64,000 nt of DNA from Algoriphagus sp. AK58. GTDB taxonomy: Bacteria > Bacteroidota > Bacteroidia > Cytophagales > Cyclobacteriaceae. The notes beneath the pieces were generated by a model. That model saw only the letters and a program-made list of their open reading frames with translations, was not told the origin of the DNA and ran no database searches. Positions 9,481 to 19,168 of this stretch are shown here, in pieces. Numbering within the stretch: position 1 is the first letter of the stretch; each line of letters starts with the position of its first letter. The position numbers were made by a program, and so were the translations under genes. The stretch lies in the NCBI RefSeq assembly GCF_014324365.1, contig NZ_QEIG01000007.1, forward strand, positions 1 to 64,000, in the 5' to 3' direction.

Positions 9481-9573
9481 CTGATTACACCTTGATTTTT
9501 TATGGTCATCCTGATAGCTATTGGGAGGAATCTCGCACAGCTTAGTTTCATGCTCGTTTGAAATTTTTAATGC

Positions 9574-9664
9574 TGCTCGATTTCACGTGATTATAATTGT
9601 TTCTCCAAGGTCACATGGATTATAATTATCCCCGTTTCTGACCGTAACAACATGCTCGATTTCA
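9574..9664. repeat. 12-bp direct repeats in the mreD-mrdA gap
   Basis: The 12-base sequence tgctcgatttca occurs at 9574-9585 and again at 9653-9664, which abuts the mreD stop codon. The 67 bases between hold two further similar segments (gattataatt at about 9589 and 9618). This is the only sizeable non-coding gap inside the operon. Whether it is a short duplication, a regulatory leader for mrdA-rodA, or a remnant of a small insertion is not resolved. Confidence 0.45.
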
Positions 9665-10186
9665 TCAGATTCCTCTCCTGCGTTTGAAGAACAGTAGTTG
9701 GACAAGTATAACCAAAAGCGTGGTGAAAATCGCGGAAAACAAGCTTTTGTTGATTACCCCCAAAAAGCCTCCGGTACCCCATTGGTCAGCAATAAAAAAC
9801 ACCAGGGAATACAAGAAAATCAAGGGAAACGCGTAACTGACAAATCTTCCAACCCCAATCTCTGAAAGGCTTGGAACTTCTGCTTCGTCATATCCTCCCG
9901 TTGGGCTGGTTGCTTTGAGCCAAAGTGGTCTTACAAAAGCCAAGGCCGTGGCTGCTGCGGCGTGCATCCCTATCGTTTCATAGAAAACGTCCAGAGCAAA
10001 GCCAAGCAAAAATGCAATGATCAACAGCGGAACAGTCCGAATGGAGGTCGGTAAAATCAAAATCCCCAAGAGGTACAAAAAACCAAATGCGACTCCAAAA
10101 AGGGCCAGGTTTTTCAATAAAAAAATCTGAACCAATCCCAATAGCAGCAGAAGGAGCGTAAAAGAGATTAAAGTTCTAATATTCAT
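9665..10186 (-). CDS. mreD: Rod-shape-determining protein MreD
   Basis: Small inner-membrane component of the Rod/elongasome complex. The 173 residues form five to six hydrophobic segments, as expected for MreD, and end in a basic tail FFKRRRGI. Sequence conservation is low in this family, so the call rests on size, topology and its position between mreC and mrdA. Its start overlaps the end of mreC by 11 bases. Confidence 0.88.
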   Translation of the reverse strand: MNIRTLISFTLLLLLLGLVQIFLLKNLALFGVAFGFLYLLGILILPTSIRTVPLLIIAFLLGFALDVFYETIGMHAAAATALAFVRPLWLKATSPTGGYDEAEVPSLSEIGVGRFVSYAFPLIFLYSLVFFIADQWGTGGFLGVINKSLFSAIFTTLLVILVQLLFFKRRRGI

Positions 10187-11015
10187 TGGTCAATTCAGCT
10201 TGACGATATAAAGAATCCAATTCGTTGAATCTGGTGTTTTCGACCAGATAGACATAAGTTAATTTACTGAAATCTGCGCTCAGCCTCACGGTCAGATCCA
10301 GATAATTGGGATCTTTTTTGTCAGCCTCTACTTTTGAGATGATTCCGATGAGAATTCCTTCCGGAAATACAGCATTGAATCCTGAGGTGATCACAGAGTC
10401 CCCTTCCTGTGTTTTCACGTGTCTGGGTACATAGAGCAGTTTGGCTTCTGCCGCATCTGCTCCATTCCACTGCACAGAGCCAAACACTTCGGTGGATTTG
10501 ATCTTGGAGGAAACGAGCAAACTGGTATTCAGCAAGGAAAATGCCACGGAATAGTTTTCGGAAACAGATTTTACTCTTCCCACAGCACCTTCGGAATTGA
10601 ATACGCCCATACCGGGTTTGACACCGTCTTTGGACCCCTTATTCAGGGTAAGGTAATTCTGAGAAAACCGAAGTGAATTGGCGATTACTCGGGCTCCTTT
10701 GAACTGAAAATTCATTTCCAGTGCGGAATCAAGGGCAATTGGCATGCTGTCCGGCTTGGATTGCAAGGCCAAGAGTTCACTCATGATCTTGGCATTTTCT
10801 TCGGTCAATGCTTCATTGGCATCTGCCAAAGAAAAAAACTGTACCACGTCGGCCTGCTTTTGCAATACCGATCCGATTACTGCATTCGAACTGTTGAAGA
10901 AAGCTGCACCCTGGGGAGAATTGTTGGAGACAATCATCCAGACTGCCACCACTTCTAGAAAAACAAATAAAAGAAATGCCCTTATTCGATAAAGGAACTG
11001 TAGGATGCGTAGCAT
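10176..11015 (-). CDS. mreC: Rod-shape-determining protein MreC
   Basis: Bitopic periplasmic scaffold that links MreB filaments to PBP2 and activates the Rod complex. In the 279-residue product, the N-terminal membrane segment is about 12-30 and a coiled coil (EALTEENAKIMSELLALQSK) about 65-90. Beta-barrel domains follow with LTLNKGSKDGVKPGMGV and SVITSGFNAVFPEGILIG, both diagnostic for MreC. It lies 7 bases after mreB and overlaps mreD. Confidence 0.95.
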   Translation of the reverse strand: MLRILQFLYRIRAFLLFVFLEVVAVWMIVSNNSPQGAAFFNSSNAVIGSVLQKQADVVQFFSLADANEALTEENAKIMSELLALQSKPDSMPIALDSALEMNFQFKGARVIANSLRFSQNYLTLNKGSKDGVKPGMGVFNSEGAVGRVKSVSENYSVAFSLLNTSLLVSSKIKSTEVFGSVQWNGADAAEAKLLYVPRHVKTQEGDSVITSGFNAVFPEGILIGIISKVEADKKDPNYLDLTVRLSADFSKLTYVYLVENTRFNELDSLYRQAELTNEY

Positions 11016-11022
11016 TCAGTAC

Positions 11023-12051
11023 TTAGGTCATCAGAACGGTTCGGAAGTTTTGGATATTTTTCAGGGCAGTGCCTGTTCCTCTTACTACAGCACGAAGCGG
11101 ATCTTCGGCAATGTGGATAGGCAATTTGGTTTTTTGATGAAGGCGCTTGTCCAACCCTTTCAGCAAAGCACCACCACCGGTCAGATGGATACCATTGTCA
11201 TAGATGTCGGCCGAAAGTTCCGGTGGAGCGATCTCCAAGGCTTTCAGGACCGCTTCTTCGATTTTTGAAACGGACTTATCCAGGGCAAAAGCGATTTCTG
11301 AGTAAGACACTTTGATCACTTTGGGAATGCCTGTCATCAAGTCCCTTCCACGGATTTCATAATCTTCCGGAGCATCATCCAGCTCAGTCAAAGCCGAACC
11401 AATGGCAATTTTTACTTTTTCGGCAGAGCGCTCCCCGATGAGCAAATTGTGTTGACGTCTCATGTAATCCAAGATGTCCTTGGTGAAGGTATCACCTGCT
11501 ACACGGATAGATTGGTCAGCCACGATGCCGGACAGAGCAATCAATGCGATCTCGGTAGTACCACCTCCGATATCCACGATCATAGAGCCCATGGGCTTTT
11601 CAATATCAATACCGATACCAATTGCTGCTGCAATTGGTTCGTAGATCATGTACACCTCTTTGGCACCGGCATGTTCGGCAGAGTCACGAACTGCACGCTT
11701 TTCCACTTCCGTAATTCCGGAAGGAATACAGATGACCATGCGGTGAGATTGCGGGAACATACCTTTTTTCTGACCGGGGATCATTTTGATCAGGCCTCGG
11801 ATCATTTGTTCTGCCGCATAGAAATCAGCAATCACACCATCCTTGAGAGGACGGATAGTTTTGATGTTTTCGTGGGTTTTTTCGTGCATGTTCATAGCCT
11901 CTCGGCCGACTGCAAGAACCCGATTGTTGGTTTTGTCTATCGCAATGATGGACGGTTCGTCCACCACGATTTTGTCTTTATGAATGATCAGGGTATTGGC
12001 TGTACCCAAATCGATGGCTATATCACTAGAGAAAAAATCAAATAATCCCAT
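11023..12051 (-). CDS. mreB: Actin-like cell-shape protein MreB
   Basis: Cytoskeletal ATPase that organises sidewall synthesis. The 342-residue length is typical. The actin-fold signatures are DLGTANTLI (phosphate 1, residues 12-20), VDIGGGTTEIA (phosphate 2) and LTGGGALLKGLD (adenosine). First gene of the five-gene rod-shape operon. It diverges from rimP across a 318-base region that contains promoter boxes for both directions. Confidence 0.98.
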   Translation of the reverse strand: MGLFDFFSSDIAIDLGTANTLIIHKDKIVVDEPSIIAIDKTNNRVLAVGREAMNMHEKTHENIKTIRPLKDGVIADFYAAEQMIRGLIKMIPGQKKGMFPQSHRMVICIPSGITEVEKRAVRDSAEHAGAKEVYMIYEPIAAAIGIGIDIEKPMGSMIVDIGGGTTEIALIALSGIVADQSIRVAGDTFTKDILDYMRRQHNLLIGERSAEKVKIAIGSALTELDDAPEDYEIRGRDLMTGIPKVIKVSYSEIAFALDKSVSKIEEAVLKALEIAPPELSADIYDNGIHLTGGGALLKGLDKRLHQKTKLPIHIAEDPLRAVVRGTGTALKNIQNFRTVLMT

Positions 12052-12130
12052 TTTGAAGTGTTGAGTTGGCTATGAACTGGATATTGGAGTTTAAGATAGT
12101 ACCTGAGTACGGTTTTTAAACGTGGGTCGG

Positions 12131-12138
12131 CAAAATTA
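12131..12138 (-). promoter_or_regulatory. Putative -7 box for mreB operon
   Basis: On the minus strand TAATTTTG matches the Bacteroidota TAnnTTTG consensus, about 80 bases upstream of the mreB ATG. A TTTTG lies only 14 bases upstream, shorter than the usual spacing, so the -33 element is uncertain. Confidence 0.4.
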
Positions 12139-12278
12139 TTATCTTAAATCGACAAAACTGAGGGAAAGAAGATTTTTTTGTTTTTAAATCACATTTCGTT
12201 TTTCAAGGACGATATCAGAATGTTTCCTTTGATTTTTCTGAAGAAAATGCTGAATAACCTCAGCTTTCATTTTGGTCG

Positions 12279-12311
12279 TTTTGTATTTCGGGATTCTTTA
12301 TATTACTTTTG
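12279..12311 (+). promoter_or_regulatory. Putative promoter of the rimP-nusA-infB operon
   Basis: TTTTG at 12279-12283 is followed after 20 bases by TACTTTTG at 12304-12311, a perfect TTTG-N20-TAnnTTTG Bacteroidota promoter. Transcription would start near 12318, giving a leader of about 50 bases before rimP. Confidence 0.7.
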
Positions 12312-12332
12312 TGCCGTATTCGAAAGTTTCTG

Positions 12333-12352
12333 GAGGGGACACAAGTCCCCTC
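12333..12352 (+). ncRNA. Leader hairpin upstream of rimP
   Basis: A perfect 8-bp stem (gaggggac / gtcccctc) with a 4-base ACAA loop fills most of the short 5' leader between the promoter and the rimP ATG at 12370, and is followed by TTTCATTAT. The hairpin is stable and GC-rich in an AT-rich leader. It could be a cis-regulatory element of this translation and transcription operon or an attenuator with a weak U-tract. This is inference from position and structure. Confidence 0.55.
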
Positions 12353-12369
12353 TTTCATTATCCTTACTT

Positions 12370-12843
12370 ATGACTGAGCTGAAACAAACGATCCAAGAAT
12401 TGGTAGATAAGCACCTTCCGGACCAAAGCCATTTTGTGGTGGAGGTAAAAATGGAGGAGAAAGCGGGCAAAACCAGGCTTTTGATTCTCATTGACGCGGA
12501 TCAGGGATTGACTATTGATTCCTGTGCTTTGGTAAGCAGAGCGGTATCCGAAGAGCTTGAAGCCAAAGATCTGATCGGTCAGGCCTATGTCTTAGAGGTG
12601 TCCTCGCCAGGTTTGGATTATCCGCTGAGCAGCCGTAGGCAATACCTTAAGAATTTGGATAGAGAGCTAAAAGTTCTTTTGAGTTCAGGGTCAGAGTTGA
12701 CCGGAAAGCTTTTAGAAGTAGGTGAATCTGAAATCAAATTGTTGGTCAAAAAGAAGGAAAAAGGGAAAAAGGCCACCGAAGAGGAAATGGTGGTTCCTTT
12801 CGAGCAAATCAAGAAATCAATCGTACAAGTATCTTTTAAATAA
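12370..12843 (+). CDS. rimP: Ribosome maturation factor RimP
   Basis: Needed for maturation of the 30S subunit. The start is set at the ATG at 12370 (MTELKQTIQEL). The frame is open upstream, but those codons overlap the promoter and the leader hairpin. The 157-residue length is typical. The N-terminal domain contains IDADQGLTIDSCALVSRAVS and the family motif YVLEVSSPGLDYPL. The C-terminal domain is SH3-like. First gene of rimP-nusA-infB, five bases before nusA. Confidence 0.95.
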   Translation: MTELKQTIQELVDKHLPDQSHFVVEVKMEEKAGKTRLLILIDADQGLTIDSCALVSRAVSEELEAKDLIGQAYVLEVSSPGLDYPLSSRRQYLKNLDRELKVLLSSGSELTGKLLEVGESEIKLLVKKKEKGKKATEEEMVVPFEQIKKSIVQVSFK

Positions 12844-12848
12844 CTCCA

Positions 12849-14093
12849 ATGGATGCCAAAATCTTAATAGAATCCTTCGCAGAGTTTGCGAGATCTAAAA
12901 ATGTGGATCGACCTACGATGATCCGTATTCTGGAAGATGTATTCCGAGCGATGATCCGTAAAAAATTTGAGACGGATGAAAACTTCGACGTGACTATCAA
13001 CGCAGACAAGGGTGACCTTGAGATTTTCCGTATTCGTGAGATTGTGGATGACAACTCTGAGGATATTTGGGATTTTGACAAGATCAGCTTGAGCGATGCG
13101 CAAAAAATTGAGCCTGATTTTGAAATCGGTGAGGAAGTTTACGAGAAAATCGAACTGGAGGAATTCGGAAGAAGAGCGGTCCAAATGGCTCGTCAGACTC
13201 TGATTCAGCGTATCAAGGATCTTGAAAAGGACATCCTATACAATAAGTATGAGGAGCAAGTTGGAGAAATTATTTCTGCAGAAGTTTATCAGATTCTAGG
13301 TCGCGAAATTCTTCTGATCGACGGAGAGGGTAATGAATTGATTCTTCCAAAAGGAGAACAGATTCCTAAAGACCGATTCAGAAAAGGAGATACAGTAAAA
13401 GCTATTGTCCACCGAGTGGATATGATCAATGGTAATCCTAAAGTGATCCTGTCAAGAACATCTCCGGTGTTCCTGGAGAGATTGTTTGAAAATGAGGTGC
13501 CTGAAGTGTACGATGGGCTGATTACCATCGTGAAGATCGTTCGTGAACCGGGAGAAAGAGCCAAAGTAGCTGTAGAATCGTACGATGACCGCATCGATCC
13601 GGTAGGCGCCTGTGTGGGGATGAAAGGTTCTCGAATTCATGCAGTAGTGCGTGAACTTCAGAACGAAAACATAGACGTGATCAACTACACGGATAATTTG
13701 GAGCTTTATGTTTCAAGGGCTTTGAGCCCTGCCAAGGTCTCCTCTATCAGTGTCAACCCAGATTCCAAGCGAATCTCTGTGTTTTTGAAGCCAGATCAGG
13801 TTTCCCTTGCCATTGGCAAAGGCGGCTTTAATATTAAATTGGCAAGCCGATTGGTAGGTTACGAAATTGATGTATTCCGTGAATTGAATGAATACGACGA
13901 TGAAGATGTGGACTTGAATGAATTCTCTGATGAAATTGATCAGTGGATCATCGATGAACTGAAGAAAACGGGTTTGGATACCGCCAAGAGTGTGTTGGCG
14001 CTGACCAAGGAGGATTTAATCCGAAGAACTGAGTTGGAAGAAGAGACTATTGATGAGATTTTCCGAATACTCAGAACAGAATTTGAACAATAA
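12849..14093 (+). CDS. nusA: Transcription elongation/antitermination factor NusA
   Basis: Binds RNA polymerase and modulates pausing, termination and antitermination. The 414 residues carry an N-terminal RNAP-binding domain (about 1-130), S1 domain (about 135-200), and KH1 (ACVGMKGSRIHAVVRELQNE) and KH2 (LAIGKGGFNIKLASRL). A short acidic C-terminal helix-hairpin-helix tail (LALTKEDLIRRTELEEETI) ends it. The second acidic repeat of E. coli NusA is absent, so it is shorter than the 495-residue E. coli protein. Second gene of the operon. Confidence 0.97.
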   Translation: MDAKILIESFAEFARSKNVDRPTMIRILEDVFRAMIRKKFETDENFDVTINADKGDLEIFRIREIVDDNSEDIWDFDKISLSDAQKIEPDFEIGEEVYEKIELEEFGRRAVQMARQTLIQRIKDLEKDILYNKYEEQVGEIISAEVYQILGREILLIDGEGNELILPKGEQIPKDRFRKGDTVKAIVHRVDMINGNPKVILSRTSPVFLERLFENEVPEVYDGLITIVKIVREPGERAKVAVESYDDRIDPVGACVGMKGSRIHAVVRELQNENIDVINYTDNLELYVSRALSPAKVSSISVNPDSKRISVFLKPDQVSLAIGKGGFNIKLASRLVGYEIDVFRELNEYDDEDVDLNEFSDEIDQWIIDELKKTGLDTAKSVLALTKEDLIRRTELEEETIDEIFRILRTEFEQ

Positions 14094-14154
14094 GGGGAAT
14101 TAACCCCGAAGAATACCCTAATTTTATTTAAGATTTCGAAAGAGGTTTTTGCTT

Positions 14155-17028
14155 ATGTCAGAAGAAAAAATGATGCGATTAGGCCAGATAGCCAGAAAGC
14201 TCAACGTGGGTACGGCAACCATCGTGGAGTCACTGGCTAAAAAGGGCTATGAGGTAGAGAACAATCCCAATTCCAAGATTAACATGGATCAAGTGGCCAT
14301 GCTGGAAAAGGAGTTCAAATCCTCTGCCCTTGAAAAGGAAGAAGCTTCCCACCTATCCATAGGGAAGCGTCATGAGCCTATATCGCTCGAGCCTGAAACA
14401 CCAAAGCAGGAAAAAGCTCCCGAGCCTATTCCAGCCCCGGTTCATAAGGAAGAACCCAAGCCGACTCCAGTTCCTTCAGTAAAAGCCGAGGAACCCCAAC
14501 CTGAGAAAATCACGCCTGAAGCTCCAAAGTTGGAAGGGATAAAAATCCTGGGGAAAATTGACCTGGACAAAAAGCCGGCTCCTACCCCTACCCCTGCTCC
14601 AACTCCGGCTCCGCAACCCAAACCTGCTCCAGCTCCAACGCCGGTTGTGGAAAAAGCTCCTGAGGCTCCAAAACCTCAGCCAAAGCCACAACCCCAACAG
14701 CAAGCAGCGCCACAGCCTAGACCAGAGCAAGTTCAAAAGCAGCCCGTTCCCGCTCCTCAACCTAAGCCGGCTCCTGAGCCAGTGAAAGAGCAACCAGTAG
14801 AAAGCGAATTGATCTCTGCAAAAGCGGATTCCTTAAAAGGCTTGACCGTGCTTGGAAAGATCGAGTTGCCAGTGGACCGTGCCAAGAAAAAAGGAGGACC
14901 AGTAGCTTCTTCTGACGAAAAAGGAAGAGACAAAAAGCGACCTAGAAAACGTATTGACAAACCTGGAGCTCCAGGTCAATCTGCCGGGCAAGGTGGAGGC
15001 CAAGGTGGTCAGAACAGGCCTCAAGATCAGCGTGGAGGAAAACCAGGTCAGGGTGGAGGCCAACAGCAAAAGGGTGGACAGCAGCAGAAAGGCGGAGGAA
15101 ATCAGCCACAGCAGCAACGCTTGCAAAAGGCTGAGCCAACCCAAAAGGAGATTCAGGATCAAATCAAACAGACTTTGGCTAGACTTCAGGGCAACAAGCC
15201 CGGAGGAGGAAAGACAAAGACAAGAAGAGATAAACGCGCAGATCGTGACCGAGAGGTAGAATCAGAAGGCGAAGAGTCAAAAGTATTGAAGGTTACCGAA
15301 TTTATTTCGGCAAATGACCTAGCCGCCTTGATGGATGTTTCGGTGAATCAGGTCATTTCTACCTGTATGTCCTTGGGTATGTTCGTTTCGATCAACCAGA
15401 GACTGGATGCAGAAGCCATCACCATTATCGCGGATGAGTTCGGCTATGATGTGGAATTTACCAAGTCCATCGAAGACGAGATGGAGGAGGAAGCGGTGGA
15501 TTCTGAAGAGGAATTGGAAGAAAGAGCACCGATCGTGACCATCATGGGTCACGTAGACCATGGTAAAACCTCTTTGCTAGACTACATACGCATGTCCAAA
15601 GTGACTGCGGCTGAAGCGGGCGGTATTACCCAGCACATTGGTGCTTACGATGTGATGACCAAGACTGGGCACAAAATTGCCTTCCTTGATACTCCGGGTC
15701 ACGAGGCATTTACAGCGATGCGTGCTCGTGGTGCCAAAATCACTGACGTGGCCATCATTGTTATTGCAGCTGATGACAGCATCATGCCACAGACCAAAGA
15801 GGCCATCAACCATGCTCAAGTGGCGGGTGTGCCGATGATCTTCGCGATCAATAAGGTAGATAAGCCAAATGCCCGTCCTGAGAAAATCAAGGAAGAACTG
15901 GCAAACATGAATCTCTTGGTAGAAGATTGGGGAGGTAAATATCAATCCCAGGAAATATCCGCAAAAACGGGTCAAGGCGTAGATGAGCTCTTGGAAAAGG
16001 TGTTGCTTGAGGCAGAAATCCTCGAACTGAAAGCCAATCCAAATAAAAATGCTGTAGGAACAGTCATCGAAGCCTCCTTGGACAAAGGTCGCGGATATGT
16101 CGCCACCATCATGGTTCAGGCAGGTACCCTTCGAATCGGTGATATCATGCTGGCAGGTCAGCACTATGGTCGTGTGAAAGCCATGTTTGACCACAAGGGC
16201 AAAAAGCTGAAAGAAGCAGGACCTTCCACTCCGGTCCAAGTATTGGGTCTCAGTGGCGCTCCTCAGGCAGGGGATACCATTAAGGTGTACGACACAGAAA
16301 GAGAAGCCAGAGAAATCGCCAACTCCAGAGAGCAAATTCAGCGTGAGCAGAGCTTGCGTACCAAGAAACACATCACCTTGGATGAAATCGGTCGCCGATT
16401 GGCAATCGGAAGCTTTAAGGAACTCAACATCATCATCAAAGGTGACGTGGACGGTTCTGTGGAGGCACTTTCTGATTCCTTGCTCAAACTTTCCAAGGAT
16501 GAGGTGAAAGTGAGCATCATTCATAAAGGGGTGGGTCAGATCTCTGAATCGGATGTATTGTTGGCCTCTGCCTCAGATGCGATCATCATTGGATTCCAGG
16601 TTCGTCCTTCTTCCAACGCCAAGAAACTGGCCGAGCAGGAAGAGATCGAAATCCGTCACTACTCCATCATTTACGATGCGATCAATCAAATCAAGGATGC
16701 GATCGAAGGTATGTTGGAGCCGGAATACGAAGAAGTCATCACTGGTAACATTATCGTGCGTGAGGTATTCAAGATCTCCAAAGTGGGAACAGTTGCGGGT
16801 TCGTATGTGACCGATGGTTTCATTACCAGAAAGAACAAAATCCGCATTATTCGCGATGGTATAGTTATCCATGAAGGAGAAATCGATCAATTGAAGCGAT
16901 TCAAGGACGATGTATCTGAGGTGAAGGCTGGATACGAATGCGGTATCTCCATCAAAAACTTCAACAATATCCAAATCGATGACACGATCGAAGGATACGA
17001 GATGAGAGAAATCAAGCGCAAGAAATAA
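14155..17028 (+). CDS. infB: Translation initiation factor IF-2
   Basis: GTPase that delivers initiator tRNA to the 30S subunit. The ATG at 14155 ([11 protein letters not shown]) is chosen over a TTG two codons upstream. In the 957-residue product, an IF2_N winged domain is about 1-55. A very long proline/glutamine/glycine-rich linker is about 70-370, with [19 protein letters not shown] and GQGGGQ stretches. A second IF2_N domain ([18 protein letters not shown]) follows. The G domain has G1 GHVDHGKT (465-472), G3 DTPGHE (from 512) and G4 NKVD (566-569). Domains II, III and IV complete it. The low-complexity linker makes it longer than E. coli IF-2 (890). Confidence 0.98.
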   Translation: MSEEKMMRLGQIARKLNVGTATIVESLAKKGYEVENNPNSKINMDQVAMLEKEFKSSALEKEEASHLSIGKRHEPISLEPETPKQEKAPEPIPAPVHKEEPKPTPVPSVKAEEPQPEKITPEAPKLEGIKILGKIDLDKKPAPTPTPAPTPAPQPKPAPAPTPVVEKAPEAPKPQPKPQPQQQAAPQPRPEQVQKQPVPAPQPKPAPEPVKEQPVESELISAKADSLKGLTVLGKIELPVDRAKKKGGPVASSDEKGRDKKRPRKRIDKPGAPGQSAGQGGGQGGQNRPQDQRGGKPGQGGGQQQKGGQQQKGGGNQPQQQRLQKAEPTQKEIQDQIKQTLARLQGNKPGGGKTKTRRDKRADRDREVESEGEESKVLKVTEFISANDLAALMDVSVNQVISTCMSLGMFVSINQRLDAEAITIIADEFGYDVEFTKSIEDEMEEEAVDSEEELEERAPIVTIMGHVDHGKTSLLDYIRMSKVTAAEAGGITQHIGAYDVMTKTGHKIAFLDTPGHEAFTAMRARGAKITDVAIIVIAADDSIMPQTKEAINHAQVAGVPMIFAINKVDKPNARPEKIKEELANMNLLVEDWGGKYQSQEISAKTGQGVDELLEKVLLEAEILELKANPNKNAVGTVIEASLDKGRGYVATIMVQAGTLRIGDIMLAGQHYGRVKAMFDHKGKKLKEAGPSTPVQVLGLSGAPQAGDTIKVYDTEREAREIANSREQIQREQSLRTKKHITLDEIGRRLAIGSFKELNIIIKGDVDGSVEALSDSLLKLSKDEVKVSIIHKGVGQISESDVLLASASDAIIIGFQVRPSSNAKKLAEQEEIEIRHYSIIYDAINQIKDAIEGMLEPEYEEVITGNIIVREVFKISKVGTVAGSYVTDGFITRKNKIRIIRDGIVIHEGEIDQLKRFKDDVSEVKAGYECGISIKNFNNIQIDDTIEGYEMREIKRKK

Positions 17029-17048
17029 AGATTCTGACTTGAAAATAA

Positions 17049-17080
17049 AAAAAGGAACGGTGAAAGCCGTTCCTTTTTAG
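17049..17080 (+). terminator. Terminator of rimP-nusA-infB
   Basis: A perfect 12-bp inverted repeat (aaaaaggaacgg / ccgttccttttt, 17049-17060 and 17067-17078) with a 6-base loop begins about 20 bases after the infB stop. The terminal T-run makes it a strong intrinsic terminator. Confidence 0.9.
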
Positions 17081-17089
17081 TTTTGGGCT

Positions 17090-17272
17090 ATGCTAGAAGC
17101 TTTCAAAGTCTTACTGCTGATTTCTCTGGTGATCTCACTTGTCTTGCTTTTGGCAGGACTGGTCCGGCCTGTCTATGCATTATGGTTTTTGGCCCGGTTC
17201 AATCGTCTTAAGGTGATCAAAGTATATGGAATTGCTTCTTTGATTTTCCTCGGCATTTGGGTCTTGCTCTAG
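17090..17272 (+). CDS. Small two-helix membrane protein, 60 aa
   Basis: Unrecognised. It encodes two hydrophobic segments (about 5-32 and 46-60) separated by a basic turn (LARFNRLKVIK), so it would sit in the inner membrane as a hairpin. It begins 10 bases after the infB terminator, so it would need its own promoter or read-through. I support it because the hydrophobic pattern is coherent over the whole frame and no other gene fills 17081-17396. A chance ORF cannot be excluded. Confidence 0.5.
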   Translation: MLEAFKVLLLISLVISLVLLLAGLVRPVYALWFLARFNRLKVIKVYGIASLIFLGIWVLL

Positions 17273-17396
17273 AATCAGAATAATTTTTCATATAAGAGAG
17301 AATTTCCATAAATCCATCTGTTCTTCAAAAAAAAGGATTCTGAAATTTTATTTTTCGAAGATTTTCATCCATTTTTCAATTTGTAAACTTGTAGCC

Positions 17397-17942
17397 TTGA
17401 GAAAAGCACTTGCCATAGTATTACTTCTTTGCTTTGCCATTTTTCACTTTGGCTACTATGCTTTTTATTTCTCTGCCAATATTTCTATAGAAAACCGTTG
17501 GAAAGACCAAATCTATGGCGATCAAATTGGGCAGTTGGAGGAACGAATGTTGGAAATTCCACTCAACGCTCCTTATATGTCCAATCAGGAGGAATTTCAG
17601 GCGACCAATACCCGTTTTGAGAAAGACGGTAAGTACTTCAGAGCGATTAAGCAGCGTTATCAAAATGATACTCTTCAGGTGGTCTATGTGCCGGATACTG
17701 CTAGAAAAGCCCTGGATTCTACTGTAAAAAAATGGATTGCTTCTTTGGTTGATGATGAGTTGCCTCAGGATCAAAGCGGCAAAAGCTTTCTCAAATTATT
17801 CGCAAAAGACTATCTGGAAACAGACGTATTCGGTTTGGAGTCTCCAAGCCGCATAGGTTATGAAATAATGATTGGGTTTATTTTTTCACCTTACATGAGT
17901 CCTTATTTCACCTTAGACTCTCCGCCTCCACAGCTGGGGTAA
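17397..17942 (+). CDS. Hypothetical exported or membrane-anchored protein, TTG start
   Basis: The product is 181 residues. The only start that includes the N-terminal hydrophobic segment (MRKALAIVLLLCFAIFHFGYY) is a TTG at 17397, as the first ATG in frame comes 50 codons later. The following region is polar and charged and probably periplasmic. The C-terminus is hydrophobic and proline-rich (GYEIMIGFIFSPYMSPYF, SPPPQLG). No family is recognised with confidence and no operon partner is apparent. A TAAACTTG box just upstream (about 17383) resembles a -7 element. Confidence 0.7.
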   Translation: MRKALAIVLLLCFAIFHFGYYAFYFSANISIENRWKDQIYGDQIGQLEERMLEIPLNAPYMSNQEEFQATNTRFEKDGKYFRAIKQRYQNDTLQVVYVPDTARKALDSTVKKWIASLVDDELPQDQSGKSFLKLFAKDYLETDVFGLESPSRIGYEIMIGFIFSPYMSPYFTLDSPPPQLG

Positions 17943-18235
17943 TCTTTTAATCATATACGGTTTCCAAAAAGGGAGCAATCTTACATTTAGGTCTTACCAA
18001 ACTAGGACAGGTCTATGGCACGTTTGGAGGTCGAAAGGCGGTTTGATTCATGCTTTACAGCCTTCTGACGCCCAACTACTCTTTGGGTTTATGCTATGGA
18101 TTACCTAAGGATTTCCTTTTAAGATGATTCCCTGATTCTTTGGATTCCTGCCAGTTCCATTTTATCGATAAGTCCAGGCGTATGGTCTGGAAAGTTCGAT
18201 GGAATCATCTTTTCCTCAATTCACTATCTATTACT

Positions 18236-19156
18236 ATGAATTTCAAATCCAGAATTCTGGGCTTGCTTTGCGCAAGCTTGGGAATCGCTACTATATCTTT
18301 GGCACAAACCCCCACAGATGGCCTGATGATGCCCAAAGGGGAGATTTGTATTGCTGTTGTGTATGAAAATTCCTCCTGGGGACGTTACTGGGAGGGTACT
18401 TACTCGAGAGAGAATGCAAATATCGGAACCTTCACCAGGCAGATGCTGATGCCAATGGTGGTAGGCGGAATTACAGACAAAATCAATTTTATTGTAAGTC
18501 TTCCCTATGTAAAAACTGCCGCTACCGGCGGGCAAATGGCAGGGGTCGAGGGTATCCAAGATTTGGGTCTATCCCTCAAAGCTCAGGTAGTTGACAAAGC
18601 ACTGGGAAAGGGGAAACTGATGGGTTTCACCAACCTCAGCTTTAGCACGCCAGCATCCAATTACCTATCGGATTATATGCCTTTTAGCTTGGGATTTGGT
18701 GCTAATGAACTTGGCCTGAGAGCTATCGGTCAATATGAATTGGATAAAGGGCCTTACCTCAGGGCTTCATTTGCCTACCTACACCGAGGGACAACTGAAG
18801 CGGAACGGGATTTTTATTACAATGATGGAGCATATTACACCTCTACCATGGATGTGCCAGATGCCATTCATGGTCAATTGGCTTTAGGTTCTTGGTTTTT
18901 GAATAAAAAACTCAGAGTCGAGGCCAGCCTGACTACTTTCCGCTGTGCCAATGGAGACGATATCCGGGTATACAATATGCCTCAGCCTACCAACAAGGTG
19001 GACTTTGATCGGATAGAAGGTTTTGCACAGTATTATTTTACCGGCGGACGCGGCTTTGGAGTGATCGCTTACTATAACCACATGTTTTCAGGTCGAAACA
19101 TGGGACAATTTTCAGGATTTGGTCTGGGAATGACCTACCAGTTTAAGGCCTTTTAA
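18236..19156 (+). CDS. Outer-membrane beta-barrel (transporter-like) protein
   Basis: Start set at 18236 (MNFKSRILGLLCASLG), because a clean signal peptide ends at ISLAQ about residue 22. The in-frame codons upstream do not look coding. The 306-residue product has alternating amphipathic strands ending in an aromatic residue (GMTYQFKAF), the hallmark of a barrel recognised by BAM. General similarity to the phenol-degradation MetA-like barrel family is possible but not certain. It starts a cassette with the PAP2-type lipoprotein gene (12 bases downstream) and a second barrel. Confidence 0.8.
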   Translation: MNFKSRILGLLCASLGIATISLAQTPTDGLMMPKGEICIAVVYENSSWGRYWEGTYSRENANIGTFTRQMLMPMVVGGITDKINFIVSLPYVKTAATGGQMAGVEGIQDLGLSLKAQVVDKALGKGKLMGFTNLSFSTPASNYLSDYMPFSLGFGANELGLRAIGQYELDKGPYLRASFAYLHRGTTEAERDFYYNDGAYYTSTMDVPDAIHGQLALGSWFLNKKLRVEASLTTFRCANGDDIRVYNMPQPTNKVDFDRIEGFAQYYFTGGRGFGVIAYYNHMFSGRNMGQFSGFGLGMTYQFKAF

Positions 19157-19168
19157 TCTACCATTCTT

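Noticed and set aside
11449..12045. 198-codon frame antisense to mreB
   Set aside because: Its product is histidine/cysteine-rich in a pattern that arises from reading conserved glycine/aspartate codons backwards; mreB is unmistakable on the other strand.
14570..15130. Repetitive tract resembling a repeat array
   Set aside because: It is in-frame low-complexity coding sequence (Pro/Gln/Gly linker of IF-2); spacing is irregular, so it is not CRISPR or a mobile repeat.
15577..16524. Long open frame of 315 codons antisense to infB
   Set aside because: It lies wholly opposite the conserved G and C domains of IF-2, has no recognisable motif and mirrors the codon bias of the sense strand.
17943..18235. 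Extended N-terminus or a small gene upstream of the first barrel gene
   Set aside because: The upstream in-frame codons precede a perfect signal peptide and look non-coding; no independent gene could be supported in these 293 bases.
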